Notes: a model not told the origin generated them from the letters alone. DNA of 64,000 nucleotides from KK5 sp034043675 (GCF_034043675.1 NZ_JAXCLA010000006.1:186001-250000), one strand, 5' to 3'. Counted from the stretch's first letter, positions 47,201 through 53,364 are shown. Program-made: numbers and translations.

Positions 47201-50200
47201 GCTGTTGAGCGTGCCGGTAACCGTGAGGGTGCCGGAACCGTTCGTGGTGACCACGGTCAGCACGGGGAAGTTCTGCAGGTTGTTGGCGCCGGTGTCGGCG
47301 TCGCCCGTGTCGTTGGGCGTCACGCCGCTGGCGCCGAGGTCGATGCCCAGCGATCCCGCGTTGGTGTTCGTGCCGTAGATGCTGTTGCCCAGGATGGCGT
47401 TGCCGGTGCCGGTGGAGACGCTGATGCCGTCGGCGGTGGTGCCCTGCTGGTTGGAGAAGGCAATGATGTTGGCCTGGCTCGCCAGGGTGCCGCCGATCAG
47501 GTTGTTGTTGCCGTCGATTCGGATGCCGCTCTGCTTGCCGCCCCAGTTGGCCGTGCCCGCCAGGTCAGTGCCGATGCGGTTGCCCTGCACGATGATGCCG
47601 TCGGTCTGCAGCGATATGCCGGCGGTCGTGGTGCTGCCGATCCAGTTGCCGATGATCTGCGCACCGGAGCCGGTGGCGTAGACGATGATGCCGGTCGGCG
47701 TGGTGGTGCTGGTAAGGCCGGTGCCGGCGGCGTTGATGCCGACACGGTTGTTCAGCACCTGCGTGCCCCCACCGCTGGTATTGACGGCGATGCCCGCGTC
47801 GCCGGCGCCGGAGACCACGTTGTTCTGGATCAGCGTGTTGGCCGGGCTGCCGTTGAGCCAGATGCCGGACTGCAGGCCCGTGAAGCTGGCCGTGCCGCTG
47901 GCGTTCAGGCCCGCGTAGTTGCCCAGGATCTGGTTGCCGTTGCCGGCGTCGAGCAGGATGGCGTAGAAGCCGTTCGCCGTGCCGTCCAGGCCGATCACGT
48001 TACGGTCCGCCGCCGTGCTGCCGCCAATGATGTTGTTGTTGCTCTGGACCCAGACGGCATCGTCGCCAGACGACACGGCCGCCTGCAGGCCGTCGGCACC
48101 GACTGCACCCAGGTAGTTGCCGGCGATGGTGTTGCCGTCGGAGCCGGCAACGATCCGGATGGCCGAGGCGCTTTGGTTCGATGCGTAGTTCAGGATCACC
48201 AGCCCGCGGATGGTGGAGCCGCCCGAGCCGGCACCCAGCCGCAAGCCATCGCCGGCGATGCCGCCCACGTTGATCACGATGGCCGGCCGGCCGCCGTTGG
48301 CCGCGACGCTGGCGGTGGCGGTGGTGCCGTCGATGATCACCGGCTTGGTGATGGTGGGCAGCAAGGTGGTCAGCGTGATGGTCTGCACCGCGGCCGGGAA
48401 GTTGAAACTGATCAGCGTGGGCGTCGAGTTCGAGTTGGCCGCGGTGATGGCGGCGCGCAGCGAGCCGGCGCCGGAATCGGCCGTGGTGGTCACGACCTGC
48501 GTGTTCATCGCGGTCGTGGTCCGGTAGGCCGAGAACTCCGAGGTCTCGAAGTAGCTGGTGGAACTGCCATTGATGCGCGTGGCCGTGGCGCTGATCAGCG
48601 CGCCCACCGCCACGGTCGAGCCCGACAGCGTGGCCGCGATCGTGGCATTGCCCGAACCGTTCGTCGTGACGATGGCGAAGCCCAGGTAGACCCGGCCTTC
48701 CTGCGAGGTGGTGCCCGACGGCGAGGCGTAGAACTCGATGCGGTAGCTGGTGTTGGCCGTGCTGTTGAGCGTGCCCTGCACTCCCACGTAGCCACTGGCA
48801 CTGGTCTGCGCCGCCGTCAGGACCGGGAAGTTCTGCAGCGCGTTGGGGCCGACATCCGGATCACCGGTGTCGTTGGCGGTGCTGCCGTCGTTGCCCAGGT
48901 CGATGCCGATGGAAGTGGTCTGCGAGATGGTGTTGCCGAGGATGCTGGCCACCGTGCCGGTGGTGGTGATGACCACGCCCTTGGTGCCGCCGGCGATCAC
49001 ATTGCCCTGGCCCGCGCTGGCGCCGCCCACCGTGTTGGCCGTGCCGGCGGAGATGCTCACGTCGGCGGTCGTGGTGGCACCGGCGATGGCCGTGGTGCCG
49101 GCCGCGCTGGTGCCGATCAGGTTGCCCTGGATCGTGAGCGTGCCGGTGGCGCTGCTCACCACGTTGTTGGTGTTGCCCGCGATCAGGTTGCGGTCCGCCA
49201 GGGCCGAGGTGCCGATGGCGGTGGTGCCGGTGCCGGCCACCGAGACGCCGGTCGTGTTGGCGCTGACGGCCGAGCCTGCGGCATTGGTTCCGATGAAGTT
49301 GCCGGTGACCGTGAGCCCGCCCACGCTGGTCAGGATGCCGGCGCCGTTGAAACCGCCGATGGCCAGGCCACTGACCGTGCTGCCAGCGCTGCCGGCGCCG
49401 AAAGTCAGGCCATTGGCGCCGGCCCCGGCACCCGTGCCGTTGAGCGCGATGTTGATGACGGCGTTGCTGCCGGTGCTGGCCGTGTTGGCCGCGGCGCCCG
49501 GCTGCGTATAGCCGTTGATGATGACGGGATCGGTGATCGTGGGCAGCGCCGTGGTCGGGGTGATGGTCTGTACGCCGCCCCCGGCGATGTTGAAGACGAT
49601 GGTGTCCAGGCCCGAACTGGCGTTGGCATCGAGGATGGCCTGGCGCAAGGTGCCGGCGCCGGTGTTGCCGGTGCTGGTCACGGTGAAGGTGGCCAGCACG
49701 TTGTTCCAGATCGCCTGCATCTGCGGGTCGATGGCAAGCTGGGCCTCGATGTGGCCGGTCTGCACCTCCAGCGTCCAGTTGCCGCCCAGGCCGCTGAAGC
49801 CGGTGAGGTCGTCGGAGGCGGCGACGTCGGCGCCGGTGAGCTGCGCCAGGCCCTGCACCAGCGCCTGGCCCGCGCTGCCCGCGCCGGTGTCGCAGCCGTA
49901 GAGCAGCAGGTCGGCATCGGCGGTCAAGGCCTGACCCCAGCCAGCGATCTCGCCGGCGCGCAGCAGCAGCGAATCCTCGTCGAGCGTGGTATCGCCGAGC
50001 TGGGTGCTGCCGGTGCTGCCGTGGGCGATCACGTGGATGGCGCTGACGTCGGTGCGACCGGCCAGCGCCTGGGTGATGGCGTCGATGCCGTCCTGGTCGG
50101 CGCCGATGCGGATCACCTCGATCGAGCGGCCGGCGGCGGCCTGGGCGGCGATGTCGGCCACCAAGGCGTCGGAATCGGGCACGCGCGAGTCGATGAAGAC

Positions 50201-50422
50201 GATCTCGTGGCTCGTCTGCACGGCCGGCGTCTGCACCGAGGTCTGCGTGGAAGCTGCTGCCGCCTGCAGCGTGCGGACGTGGGCGCTCGCGGCGTCGGCC
50301 ACCGTCGCGGCGACGAGCGCCGCCGGATGGTCCGCGGAGAAGAGGATGCGCGGTTCGAGATCCTCGAGCGTGGCGACGCTCGGGAAGGTCGAGCCCTGCG
50401 GATCCTGCGAGCGCTTGCCCAT
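32213..50422 (-). CDS. Giant repetitive surface protein: LEPR-XLL motif, DUF4347, beta-helix and cadherin-like repeats
   Basis: A protein of about 6,069 residues, probably an extracellular adhesin. No Sec signal peptide is seen. Order: LEPRILFSAD motif (22-31); DUF4347 (~70-245) with His134 in AHGSTG and Cys177 in YGCDTG; six parallel beta-helix modules (~245-2970), each opening with an LPTI..PVIIDGT-type segment; a linker domain (~3075-3228); 18 repeats of exactly 120 residues (~3230-5390; EDTAYTF, DFGFSDVDGN, VQDDGGTANG); two shorter diverged repeats; two cadherin domains (~5625-5830); a Pro/Ser-rich linker; two hydrophobic stretches (~5960-5995); a KRKKK cluster (~6009); and an acidic tail. 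The ATG at 50422 is preceded by GAGGG, and the frame runs open 402 codons further upstream into the HlyD gene. Acidic repeat motifs suggest calcium binding. Adhesion is inferred from composition only. Confidence 0.9.
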   Translation of the reverse strand: MGKRSQDPQGSTFPSVATLEDLEPRILFSADHPAALVAATVADAASAHVRTLQAAAASTQTSVQTPAVQTSHEIVFIDSRVPDSDALVADIAAQAAAGRSIEVIRIGADQDGIDAITQALAGRTDVSAIHVIAHGSTGSTQLGDTTLDEDSLLLRAGEIAGWGQALTADADLLLYGCDTGAGSAGQALVQGLAQLTGADVAASDDLTGFSGLGGNWTLEVQTGHIEAQLAIDPQMQAIWNNVLATFTVTSTGNTGAGTLRQAILDANASSGLDTIVFNIAGGGVQTITPTTALPTITDPVIINGYTQPGAAANTASTGSNAVINIALNGTGAGAGANGLTFGAGSAGSTVSGLAIGGFNGAGILTSVGGLTVTGNFIGTNAAGSAVSANTTGVSVAGTGTTAIGTSALADRNLIAGNTNNVVSSATGTLTIQGNLIGTSAAGTTAIAGATTTADVSISAGTANTVGGASAGQGNVIAGGTKGVVITTTGTVASILGNTISQTTSIGIDLGNDGSTANDTGDPDVGPNALQNFPVLTAAQTSASGYVGVQGTLNSTANTSYRIEFYASPSGTTSQEGRVYLGFAIVTTNGSGNATIAATLSGSTVAVGALISATATRINGSSTSYFETSEFSAYRTTTAMNTQVVTTTADSGAGSLRAAITAANSNSTPTLISFNFPAAVQTITLTTLLPTITKPVIIDGTTATASVAANGGRPAIVINVGGIAGDGLRLGAGSGGSTIRGLVILNYASNQSASAIRIVAGSDGNTIAGNYLGAVGADGLQAAVSSGDDAVWVQSNNNIIGGSTAADRNVIGLDGTANGFYAILLDAGNGNQILGNYAGLNASGTASFTGLQSGIWLNGSPANTLIQNNVVSGAGDAGIAVNTSGGGTQVLNNRVGINAAGTGLTSTTTPTGIIVYATGSGAQIIGNWIGSTTTAGISLQTDGIIVQGNRIGTDLAGTANWGGKQSGIRIDGNNNLIGGTLASQANIIAFSNQQGTTADGISVSTGTGNAILGNSIYGTNTNAGSLGIDLGASGVTPNDTGDADTGANNLQNFPVLTVVTTNGSGTLTVTGTLNSTASSFFRIEVFANTSNTVSGYGEGKTLLGFINVATDASGNASFSTPFSVAVAAGTYISATATKATDNTYSSFTDTSEFAKSAVVISTVQNTLVVDTASDTVDGDTTSLSTLLATKGSDGFISLREALLAINGTPATSLPTIVNFGISGTGVHTITLGSALPTITQAVIIDGTTDDSFAANGNKPAIVINVNGGTNRDGLRLGSGSGGSTIRGLVISNATGAAIYLDTGSNGNTIVGNYLGALDSNGSIVSVSAGNYVVYVASANNVIGGTTAADRNVISPGSANYGLLLFGATATGNLIQGNYIGTDAAGTTRVTVAANAISIQSGAANNTIGGSAAGQGNVVATGAAQAMFLSGQGSGNVIQGNRVGISATGTLLGGQTTAIFVSAPGGVQILDNWIGGGTGSGISLSSSSNVVRGNRIGTDVAGTANWGMQQNGIVVAGSNNTIGGTSAGQGNTIANANQAATTFDGVAVSSGTGNAILGNSIYSTVAGTSGLGLDLGTTGVTANDTGDGDTGANNLQNFPVLTQVTTDGSGNVTVSGTLNSTASSFYRIEVFANTTKTANGYGEGKTFLGFINVTTDASGNATFSSTLSATVAAGSYITATATASVAGFASFTDTSEFSATLMAISTTQTTLVVDTNADTVNGDTSSIYALLANKGSDGFISLREAITAINNTPAGSLPTLVNFNIAGNSVHTITLTGALPTITAPVVIDGTTDTGSVTANGGRPAIVLNGNGAAIDGLVLGAGSGGSTVRGLVITNLTGNGVYILSGSNGNTVAGNYFGSVGANGLSNALAVGSGIRVEGASNTIGGTTAANRNIVVGMSADAVRVTGASAANNVVQGNWVNVLPDGVTSVSSTGDGIVAASGATNTRIGGLNAGDGNWIVRTALSAAGATSATGTLIQGNRIGTDLAGTANWGTTSAGVYFSGTSTGSMVQGNIIAFSGTNGGIMIDTGATGVALLQNSIYSSAGLGIDLAPTGVTPNDTGDADPGPNNLQNFPVLTVASTNGAGSITISGSINSTANSFFRIELFANTSNDASGYGEGQTYLGFVNVSTNASGNGTFSVTLSATVAAGAFISATATKTTDNTYSSFTDTSEFAKSVVAISTVQNTLIVDTNADTVDGDTTSLSTLLASKGADGFISLREAILAINNTPVGSLPTKINFGIAGTGVHTITLGAELPHITAPVILDGTTDDSFAANGNRPAIVLLGNGSGGSWTGLNLDTGSAGSTIRGLVIQGFDTGIYIASANNTIAGNYVGQLGTDGSLSGSASNAYGIIVRSSGNTIGGVVAADRNVISGNGSSNITLDDAASTGNRIIGNYIGTNASGVASGGGGFYGIWLAGGAANNQIGGTAAGAGNLIAGNTGRGVFVDSTAGAGNAILSNTIYSNSGLGIDLGGAGVTPNDPGDVDGLQNFPVLTDVRTNGAGNVTVTGSINSTANTYIRIEVYANTSNDPSGHGEGQTLLGFINVLTDASGNASFSQTLNATLAAGAFISATATRATDSSYTSFGSTSEFAGNVVAISTVQNTLIVDTADDTVDGDVTSISTLLASKGADGRISLREAIEAINNTNNAGLPTKINFGIPGTGLHTISLSGSNLSITAPVIIDGTTDDSFAANGNQPAIQLDGGGAVESGLVLSAGSSGSTIRGLALTGFYYSGIYIEPGSSNNTIVGNYLGTIGAGGQIVSSTVLNAIWVDNSSNNQIGGSTAADRNVIIGVPQNAVLIDGAGSVGNVVQGNYIGVMPDGLTSVSSTGQGILVSNGASNTQIGGLGAGEGNWIARTDFSAIGIVAASNNRVQGNRIGTDATGTANWGVSQAAGMFLDTGASDNLIQGNVVAFSGANGGILLTTGAGAGNAILSNLIYGNAGLGIDLGFDGVTPNDPGDVDTGPNNLQNFPVLTSVAYAGNQFTITGTLNSEANKTYRIEFFGIPYGSDDSSGHGEGNVYLGFVEVTTDGSGNAVINAVLAANGLAYGAYVTATATEKTGASSYGSTSEFGANVQTVNSAPVVTVPSGASYTENASGVAIAPGGTAVDTELAAAGNYAGATLTLQRNGGANAQDIFGNSGLLGTLTEGGNLVYNGVTVGSVTTNSGGSLLLTFNANATQAAVNGVIAAITYRNSSDAPPASVQLDWSFNDGNTGAQGSGGALAGTASTTVTITSVNDAPSGADKTVTTLEDTAYTFSASDFGFSDVDGNSLLAVKITTIPGAGTLTLNGVAVTAGQSVSAANIAAGNLKFTPAANANGAGYASFTFQVQDNGGTANGGVDTDPTPRTMTVNVTSVNDAPSGANKTVTTLEDSTYTFSASDFGFSDVDGNALLAVKITTIPGAGSLTLNGVAVTAGQTVALADITAGKLKFTPAANGNGSGYASFTFQVQDDGGTANGGVDTDPTPRTMTINVTSVNDAPSGANKTVTTLEDTAYTFSASDFDFSDVDGNALLAVKITTIPGAGSLTLNGVAVTAGQAIALADITAGNLKFTPAANANGTGYASFTFQVQDDGGTANGGIDTDPTPRTITVNVTSVNDAPSGANKTVTTLEDTAYIFAASDFGFSDADGNALLAVKITTVPGAGSLTLNGVAVTAGQAVAVADITAGNLKFTPAANANGAGYASFTFQVQDDGGTANGGVDTDPTPRTMTVNVTSVNDAPSGANNTVTTNEDTAYVFTVADFGFTDVDGNALLAVKITTIPGAGSLTLNGVAVTAGQAITAADITAGKLQFTPAANANGTSYTSFTFQVQDDGGTANGGVDTDPTPRTMTVNVTSVNDAPSGANKTVTTLEDTAYTFSTSDFGFSDVDGNALLAVKITTIPGAGSLTLNGVAVTAGQTVTAADIAAGNLKFTPAANANGTGYASFTFQVQDDGGTANGGIDTDPTPRTMTINVTSVNDAPSGANKTVTTLEDTAYVFTAADFGFSDVDGNALLAVKITTIPGAGILTLNGVAVTAGQAIALADITAGNLKFTPAANANGTGYASFTFQVQDDGGTANGGIDTDPTPRTMTINVTSVNDAPSGTNKTVTTLEDTAYTFTAADFGFNDVDGNALLAVKVSTLPGAGSLTLNGVAVTAGQSISVADITAGNLKFTPAANANGTGYTSFTFQVQDDGGTANGGIDTDPTPRTMTINVTSVNDAPSGTNNTVTTLEDTAYTFSASDFGFSDVDGNALLAVKITTIPGAGSLTLNGVSVTAGQAITTADIAAGNLKFTPAANANGSGYASFTFQVQDDGGTANGDIDTDPTPRTMTVNVTSVNDAPTGTNKTVTTLEDTAYTFSAADFGFSDTDGNALLAVKITTLPGAGAVTLNGVAVAAGQAISVADITAGSLKFTPAANANGTGYTSFTFQVQDDGGTANGGVDTDPTPRTMTINVTAVNDAPSGTNNTVTTLEDTAYVFSAADFGFNDVDGNALLAVKITTIPGAGNLTLNGVAVTAGQAITVADITAGKLQFTPAVNANGTGYASFTFQVQDDGGTANGGVDTDPTPRTMTIDVTSVNDAPTGASRTVATQQNTAHVFSVADFGFSDVDGNALLAVKITTLPAAGSLTLNGVAVTAGQSISAANIAAGDLVFTPALNASGTGYASFTFQVQDDGGTANGGVDTDPTPRTMTINVTLVNSAPSGTSNTVTTDEDTAYVFSAADFGFSDFDGNDLLAVKITTVPGAGSLTLNGVTVTAGQFVSAADLAAGKLQFTPAANANGAGYASFTFQVQDDGGTANGGVDTDPTPRTMTLDVTSVNDAPSGTNKTVTTLEDTAYTFTVADFGFSDVDGNALLAVKIMSIPGVGSLSLNGVAVTAGQAITAADIAAGKLQFTPAANANGTGYSSFTFQVQDDGGTANGGVDTDPTPRTMTVNVTSVNDAPSGASKTITTNEDTAYTFTAADFGFSDADGNALLAVKITTAPGAGSLTLNGVAVSAGHMVSAADIAAGKLQFTPAANANGAGYASFTFQVQDDGGTANGGVDTDPTPRTITINVTSVNDAPSGTNKTVTTLEDTAYTFTAADFGFSDVDGNGLLAVRITTAPGAGSLTLNGVAVTSGQMVSVADIAAGNLKFTPAANANGAGYASFTFQVQDDGGTANGGIATDPTPRTMTVNVTAVNDAPSGTSKTITTNEDTAYVFTTADFGFSDVDGNALLAVKITTVPGAGSLTLNGVAVTAGQMVSAADIVAGNLKFTPTINANGAGYASFGFQLQDDGGTANGGVDTDPTPRTITINVTSVNDAPSGTSKTVTTNENAAYTFIADDFGFGDADGNALLAVKITTVPGAGSLSLNGVAVTAGQVISLADITAGNLKFTPAPNANGAVYASFTFQVQDDGGTANGGVDVDPTPRTMTINVTAVNNAPSGTDKTVSTNEDTAYTFSAADFGYTDVDVGDMLGAVRIDTLPAAGSLTLSGVAVTAGQVIAAADIGNLVFTPAPDANGTGYASFTFSVRDSSGAYDSSPKRLTINVVAVDDAPTGTNGTVVTSEGSSHTFSAADFGFSGAAAGDTLSAVRIDTLPAAGVLSLGGTAVVAGQVISAADIGQLTFTPAADGSGVHYASFAFSVRDQAGHYAATPSTITVDVMAVDDGPHITSPGSVSVAENNRPVTTIAVSDPDTPAASLVFSIAGGADAALFTIDPATGALSFINPPDYEHPQDSRGQNTYAVTVQVSDGKSTVRQDLTVAVLNVNDNPPVIHSNGGGATAVVGTTAGQQDVTVIAATDPDGSLDGLSYGIVGGADAGLFRIDPQTGQLVFVKPPAYQPGGSNTYQVTVAVSDGTFVQQQSLEIVVGPGSPQTPIAQTPLPTVHQQPAPETGTPSSVPIEISLPSDSTGSGSGPTGLQPWAPHGWPTADGSAPGDAGSWRGPGSLRLSSFELNARTAAVRLSELGPVRLTPLQAYLAALAAEDDPGRGSSGLHASPSVDLPEGEADIALNAALLTSLATAAGLLIWASRSGALITSLLMAAPAWRSYDLLPILHKRKKKGDELAARDSQDDDDPDDDSSSGPESTGPRGPDAPPDDAAAAKRPGQPQLAEEGAP
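34253..40732 (-). repeat. 18 tandem 360-bp repeats coding 120-residue cadherin-like domains
   Basis: Eighteen units in perfect 360-bp register with no insertions or deletions; the segment around CGTGCGCGGCGT recurs at 34261, 34621 and so on to 40381. Units are similar but not identical. Protein hallmarks are SVNDAP, LEDTAYTF, DFGFSDVDGNALL and DTDPTPRTMT. Two more diverged copies lie at ~33560-34252. Confidence 0.95.
41520..49700 (-). repeat. Six beta-helix modules with CSLREA-like openings
   Basis: Long imperfect repeats. Six modules begin with an LPTI..PVIIDGT-like segment near 49540, 48355, 46715, 45085, 43655 and 42405. Four of them are preceded by a DGFISLREA- or DGRISLREA-type segment resembling CSLREA domains. 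Each contains many NxIxGN-type turns typical of right-handed parallel beta-helices. Confidence 0.8.
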
Positions 50423-50433
50423 GGCTCGCGCCC

Positions 50434-51333
50434 TCAGCGTGCCGCCGACGCGCCTGCGGCGGGCTTGGGCTGCAGCTCGACGCTGCAGCGCAGCCCGGCG
50501 GGCAGCAGGCCGTGGGAGTTGGGCAGGCTCAGGCGCAGGCGGAAGGTGTTGCTGGCCGGATCGAGCACCTTGTCGATCTGGACGATGCGCGCCCGGCGCG
50601 GCCCGGCCCCCGGCAGTTCGGGCTGCACGATGAGTTCCTGGCCGATGTCCAGGGTGCCGAACATCGAGACGGGCGCGACCACGTCGACTCTCAGCACCGA
50701 GACGTCGGCGATGCGCAGCATCGGCTTTTCCTCGACCCGCTCGCCGGCGTTGATGTGGCGCTCGATGACGACGCCGTCCATCGGGCTGCGCACGACGCGC
50801 TGGGCCACCTGGGCCTGCGAGGCGGCGAACTCGCGCGAAGACGTGGCGAGTTGCTCCCGCGAGAACTTGACGCGCTCGGTCGCGATGTCCATCTCCGACT
50901 GGGCCTGGTCGACAGCCTCCTGCGAAACGAAGTCCTGCGCCTTCAGGTTCACGGCGCGGTCGCGCTTGATCTTGGCGAGTTCGAGGCTGGCCAGCGCGCC
51001 GCGCAGGTCCCCTTCGGAGACGGCGCGCGAACGGGCCACGTCGGTATTCGCGCGCTCCACGTCGGCACGCAGGCGGGCCACGACCTGACCCTTGCGCACG
51101 CTGTCGCCGCGCTCGACCTCGATCCATTCGACGACGCCGATCACCGGGCTGCCGACGTCGGCCACCTTGTCGGGCTGGATGAGGCAGGCGAGCGCCCGGG
51201 GGGCGGCCGAGCTGGGGGCCGCGGTTGCAAGCACAGGTGCAAGCGTCGCTGTCATGGTGGCAAGCAGCGCCACCCGATAGCTGAAGGCAAGTCCGTTCGG
51301 GGGCCACGTCATGATCTTCCTGTGCATCCTCAT
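50434..51333 (-). CDS. HlyD-like periplasmic adaptor (membrane fusion protein)
   Basis: A 299-residue exported protein. A signal sequence occupies about residues 20-45 (FSYRVALLATMTATLAPVLA). The biotinyl-lipoyl-like hairpin is split around a coiled coil (~85-175), with VGVVEWIEVERGDSVRKGQV-type beta strands before it (here PVIGVVEWIEVERG) and VVRSPMDGVVIERHINAGER after it. This is the layout of efflux and type I secretion adaptors. It overlaps the SecA-like gene by ATGA and ends 11 bp before the giant protein gene, so it is the nearest transport partner of that protein. It is short for a HlyD and lacks a clear C-terminal domain beyond the beta barrel. Confidence 0.88.
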   Translation of the reverse strand: MRMHRKIMTWPPNGLAFSYRVALLATMTATLAPVLATAAPSSAAPRALACLIQPDKVADVGSPVIGVVEWIEVERGDSVRKGQVVARLRADVERANTDVARSRAVSEGDLRGALASLELAKIKRDRAVNLKAQDFVSQEAVDQAQSEMDIATERVKFSREQLATSSREFAASQAQVAQRVVRSPMDGVVIERHINAGERVEEKPMLRIADVSVLRVDVVAPVSMFGTLDIGQELIVQPELPGAGPRRARIVQIDKVLDPASNTFRLRLSLPNSHGLLPAGLRCSVELQPKPAAGASAAR

Positions 51334-53351
51334 TCCCCTCCCCCGCTGAACGATAGTGCCCGTTCCAGTCGGCGGTCTTTGTGAAATAACGTAGCGCGGC
51401 GGCGCCGTTGGCGCGCTTCATCGAGGCGTTGCCCGGCGCCAAGCAGTATCGCCAGCAACCAGCCGGGCAGTTGCGTTTGTCCGTCGCGTGCGAATGTGCG
51501 GCACAGGCGCAACAGCAGCGCGTTCCAGGCGCCGCCCGCGCGCAGGCGCGGTGACGCGAGCGAGATCCAGGCCTCGTCGCTGCCCGGCTCGCCCTGGCGG
51601 CCGGCGCGGCCGGCGAGTTGCCGGTCATGGCGGCGCGAGAGGTTGAACTGGCAGCTCAACACATGCAGTCCGCCGGCGGCGAGCGCGCGCGGGTCGACGT
51701 GGATGTCGGTGCCCCGGCCGGCCATGTTGGTCGACACGGTGACCTGCCCCGGCACGCCAGCGGCGGCGATCACCTCGGCCTCGGCCCGGTCGGAGCTGGC
51801 GTTGAGCACCGCGTGTTCGATGCCGCCGGCCTGCAACTGGCGCGACAGATGCAGCGAGGCGTCGACCGACTCGCAGCCGATCAGCACCGGCCGACCGGCT
51901 GCGCGCAAGGTCCGCGTGCGCTCGACGACAGCGGCCCAGCGGGCCGCGTCGTCGACGAAGACGCGCGTGCCGGCACTGCGGCGCAGGCAGGGCCGGCGCG
52001 GCGGCACGGCCATCACGCGCGCACCGTAGATGCGGGCCAGCTCGCCACGCGCTTCGCTGAGCGTGCCGCTCATGCCGCCGAAGCGCACATAGCGGCGGAA
52101 GAAGCGCTGGAAGGTGATCTGCGCCAGGGTCTCGGGCTCGGCCTCGGGTTCGCAGCCCTCCTTCAGCGAGACCAGCGCATGCAGGCCGCGCGACCACTGG
52201 CGGCCCGGCGCGGTGCGGCCGGTGACGCTGTCGACGATCACGATCTTGCCGTCCTCGCTGACGACGTAGTCGCGATCGCGCAGGAAGGCGACGCGCGCGG
52301 CCAGCGCACTGCAGATCGTCTCCTCGCGGTGGCGGCGGTTCTTCCAGACCTCCGGGAGGCGGGCGGCGAGCGTCTGCACTTGTTGCCGGCCGAGCGAGGT
52401 CAGCGCGACGCGCTGTTCGCCGTGATGGTGGGTGAAGTGCACGCCCTCCTCCAGGCGCCCCGACAGCATGAAGGCCTGCCACAGGAAGGCGCGCTGCTCG
52501 GCGCCATTGCCGGTGCGCGAGAGGATCAGCGGCATCTGCGCCTCGTCGATCAGGATGCTGTCCGCCTCGTCGACGATGGCCATGCACAGGCCGCGCAGCA
52601 TCGGCGCCGCGCGCCGCGAGCCGGCCAGCGAGGCGGCGCGGCGCTGCAGCACGGGGCGCGTCGCGTCGTGCATCAGGCCGTCGCGCAGGTAGTCGAACAC
52701 CAGCTCCTTGGCCGTGACGTAGACCACGTCGTGCTGGTAGGCGGCTCGGCGCTCCGCCGGGATCTGGCCGACGACGACGGCATCGACATTGGCGCCCAGC
52801 AGTTCGTACAGCGGGCGGAAGCGCGCGGCGTCACGCTCGACGAGATAGTCGTTGGCTGTCAGCACGTGGACCGGAATGCCCGCTAGCGCGGCGATGCCGG
52901 CCGCCAGTGCCGCGGCGAGAGACTTCCCCTCTCCGGTAGCCATTTCAACCAGGCGGTTGTCCATCATCGCCAGCGCGGCGAACACCTGGCAATCGAAGGC
53001 CGCCATCCCGAGCGCCTGCCGCGCCGCTTCGCATACCACGAGGCAGGCCGCGTCGACGGCGCGCGGCGTCACGCCCTCGGCGGCGAACTGCTGGCGGACG
53101 GCCTCGCGCTGGGCGAGCAGCGCGGCTGCCGCGACCGGCGCGACGCGGCCATCCAGCGCCGTGCGGATGGCGGCGACGCGGGCACGCAAGCTCGCCCCGG
53201 CCAGCGCTTGCGACACCGGTGGCGGCAGCGGCAGCCAGGCAAGCGATGGTTGACGATCGCGCAGCGCCAACTCGGCATTCACGAGCTGGGGGTAGGTGCC
53301 CCAGTGAATGCCGGGGATCGGTCGACTGGCCGTGTTGATCGAGCGGTTCAT
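51330..53351 (-). CDS. SecA-like ATPase, shortened accessory form
   Basis: A 673-residue relative of preprotein translocase SecA, against about 900 for housekeeping SecA. Visible SecA motifs: Walker A MATGEGKS (Lys143), DEAD-type box IVDEADSILIDEAQ (261-264), VDSVTGRTAPGRQWSRGLHA, MSGTLSEARGE, STNMAGRGTDIHV (~540) and RQLAGRAGRQGEPGSDEAW (~580). It lacks the C-terminal metal-binding cysteine tail. A housekeeping secA is expected elsewhere in the genome, so this one is likely dedicated. I took ATG at 53351, because the longer frame overlaps the M50 gene. Neighbours suggest it drives export of the giant protein. Confidence 0.92.
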   Translation of the reverse strand: MNRSINTASRPIPGIHWGTYPQLVNAELALRDRQPSLAWLPLPPPVSQALAGASLRARVAAIRTALDGRVAPVAAAALLAQREAVRQQFAAEGVTPRAVDAACLVVCEAARQALGMAAFDCQVFAALAMMDNRLVEMATGEGKSLAAALAAGIAALAGIPVHVLTANDYLVERDAARFRPLYELLGANVDAVVVGQIPAERRAAYQHDVVYVTAKELVFDYLRDGLMHDATRPVLQRRAASLAGSRRAAPMLRGLCMAIVDEADSILIDEAQMPLILSRTGNGAEQRAFLWQAFMLSGRLEEGVHFTHHHGEQRVALTSLGRQQVQTLAARLPEVWKNRRHREETICSALAARVAFLRDRDYVVSEDGKIVIVDSVTGRTAPGRQWSRGLHALVSLKEGCEPEAEPETLAQITFQRFFRRYVRFGGMSGTLSEARGELARIYGARVMAVPPRRPCLRRSAGTRVFVDDAARWAAVVERTRTLRAAGRPVLIGCESVDASLHLSRQLQAGGIEHAVLNASSDRAEAEVIAAAGVPGQVTVSTNMAGRGTDIHVDPRALAAGGLHVLSCQFNLSRRHDRQLAGRAGRQGEPGSDEAWISLASPRLRAGGAWNALLLRLCRTFARDGQTQLPGWLLAILLGAGQRLDEARQRRRRATLFHKDRRLERALSFSGGGE

Positions 53352-53364
53352 GTCGGAAGCGTCG

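Noticed and set aside
43655..51088. Plus-strand open frame of 2,477 codons
   Set aside because: Antisense to the beta-helix region and HlyD gene; unusual composition and no known family.
50423..51628. 402-codon upstream extension of the giant protein
   Set aside because: It lies wholly in another frame of the HlyD-like and SecA-like genes; the LEPR-XLL domain and a ribosome site place the start at 50422.
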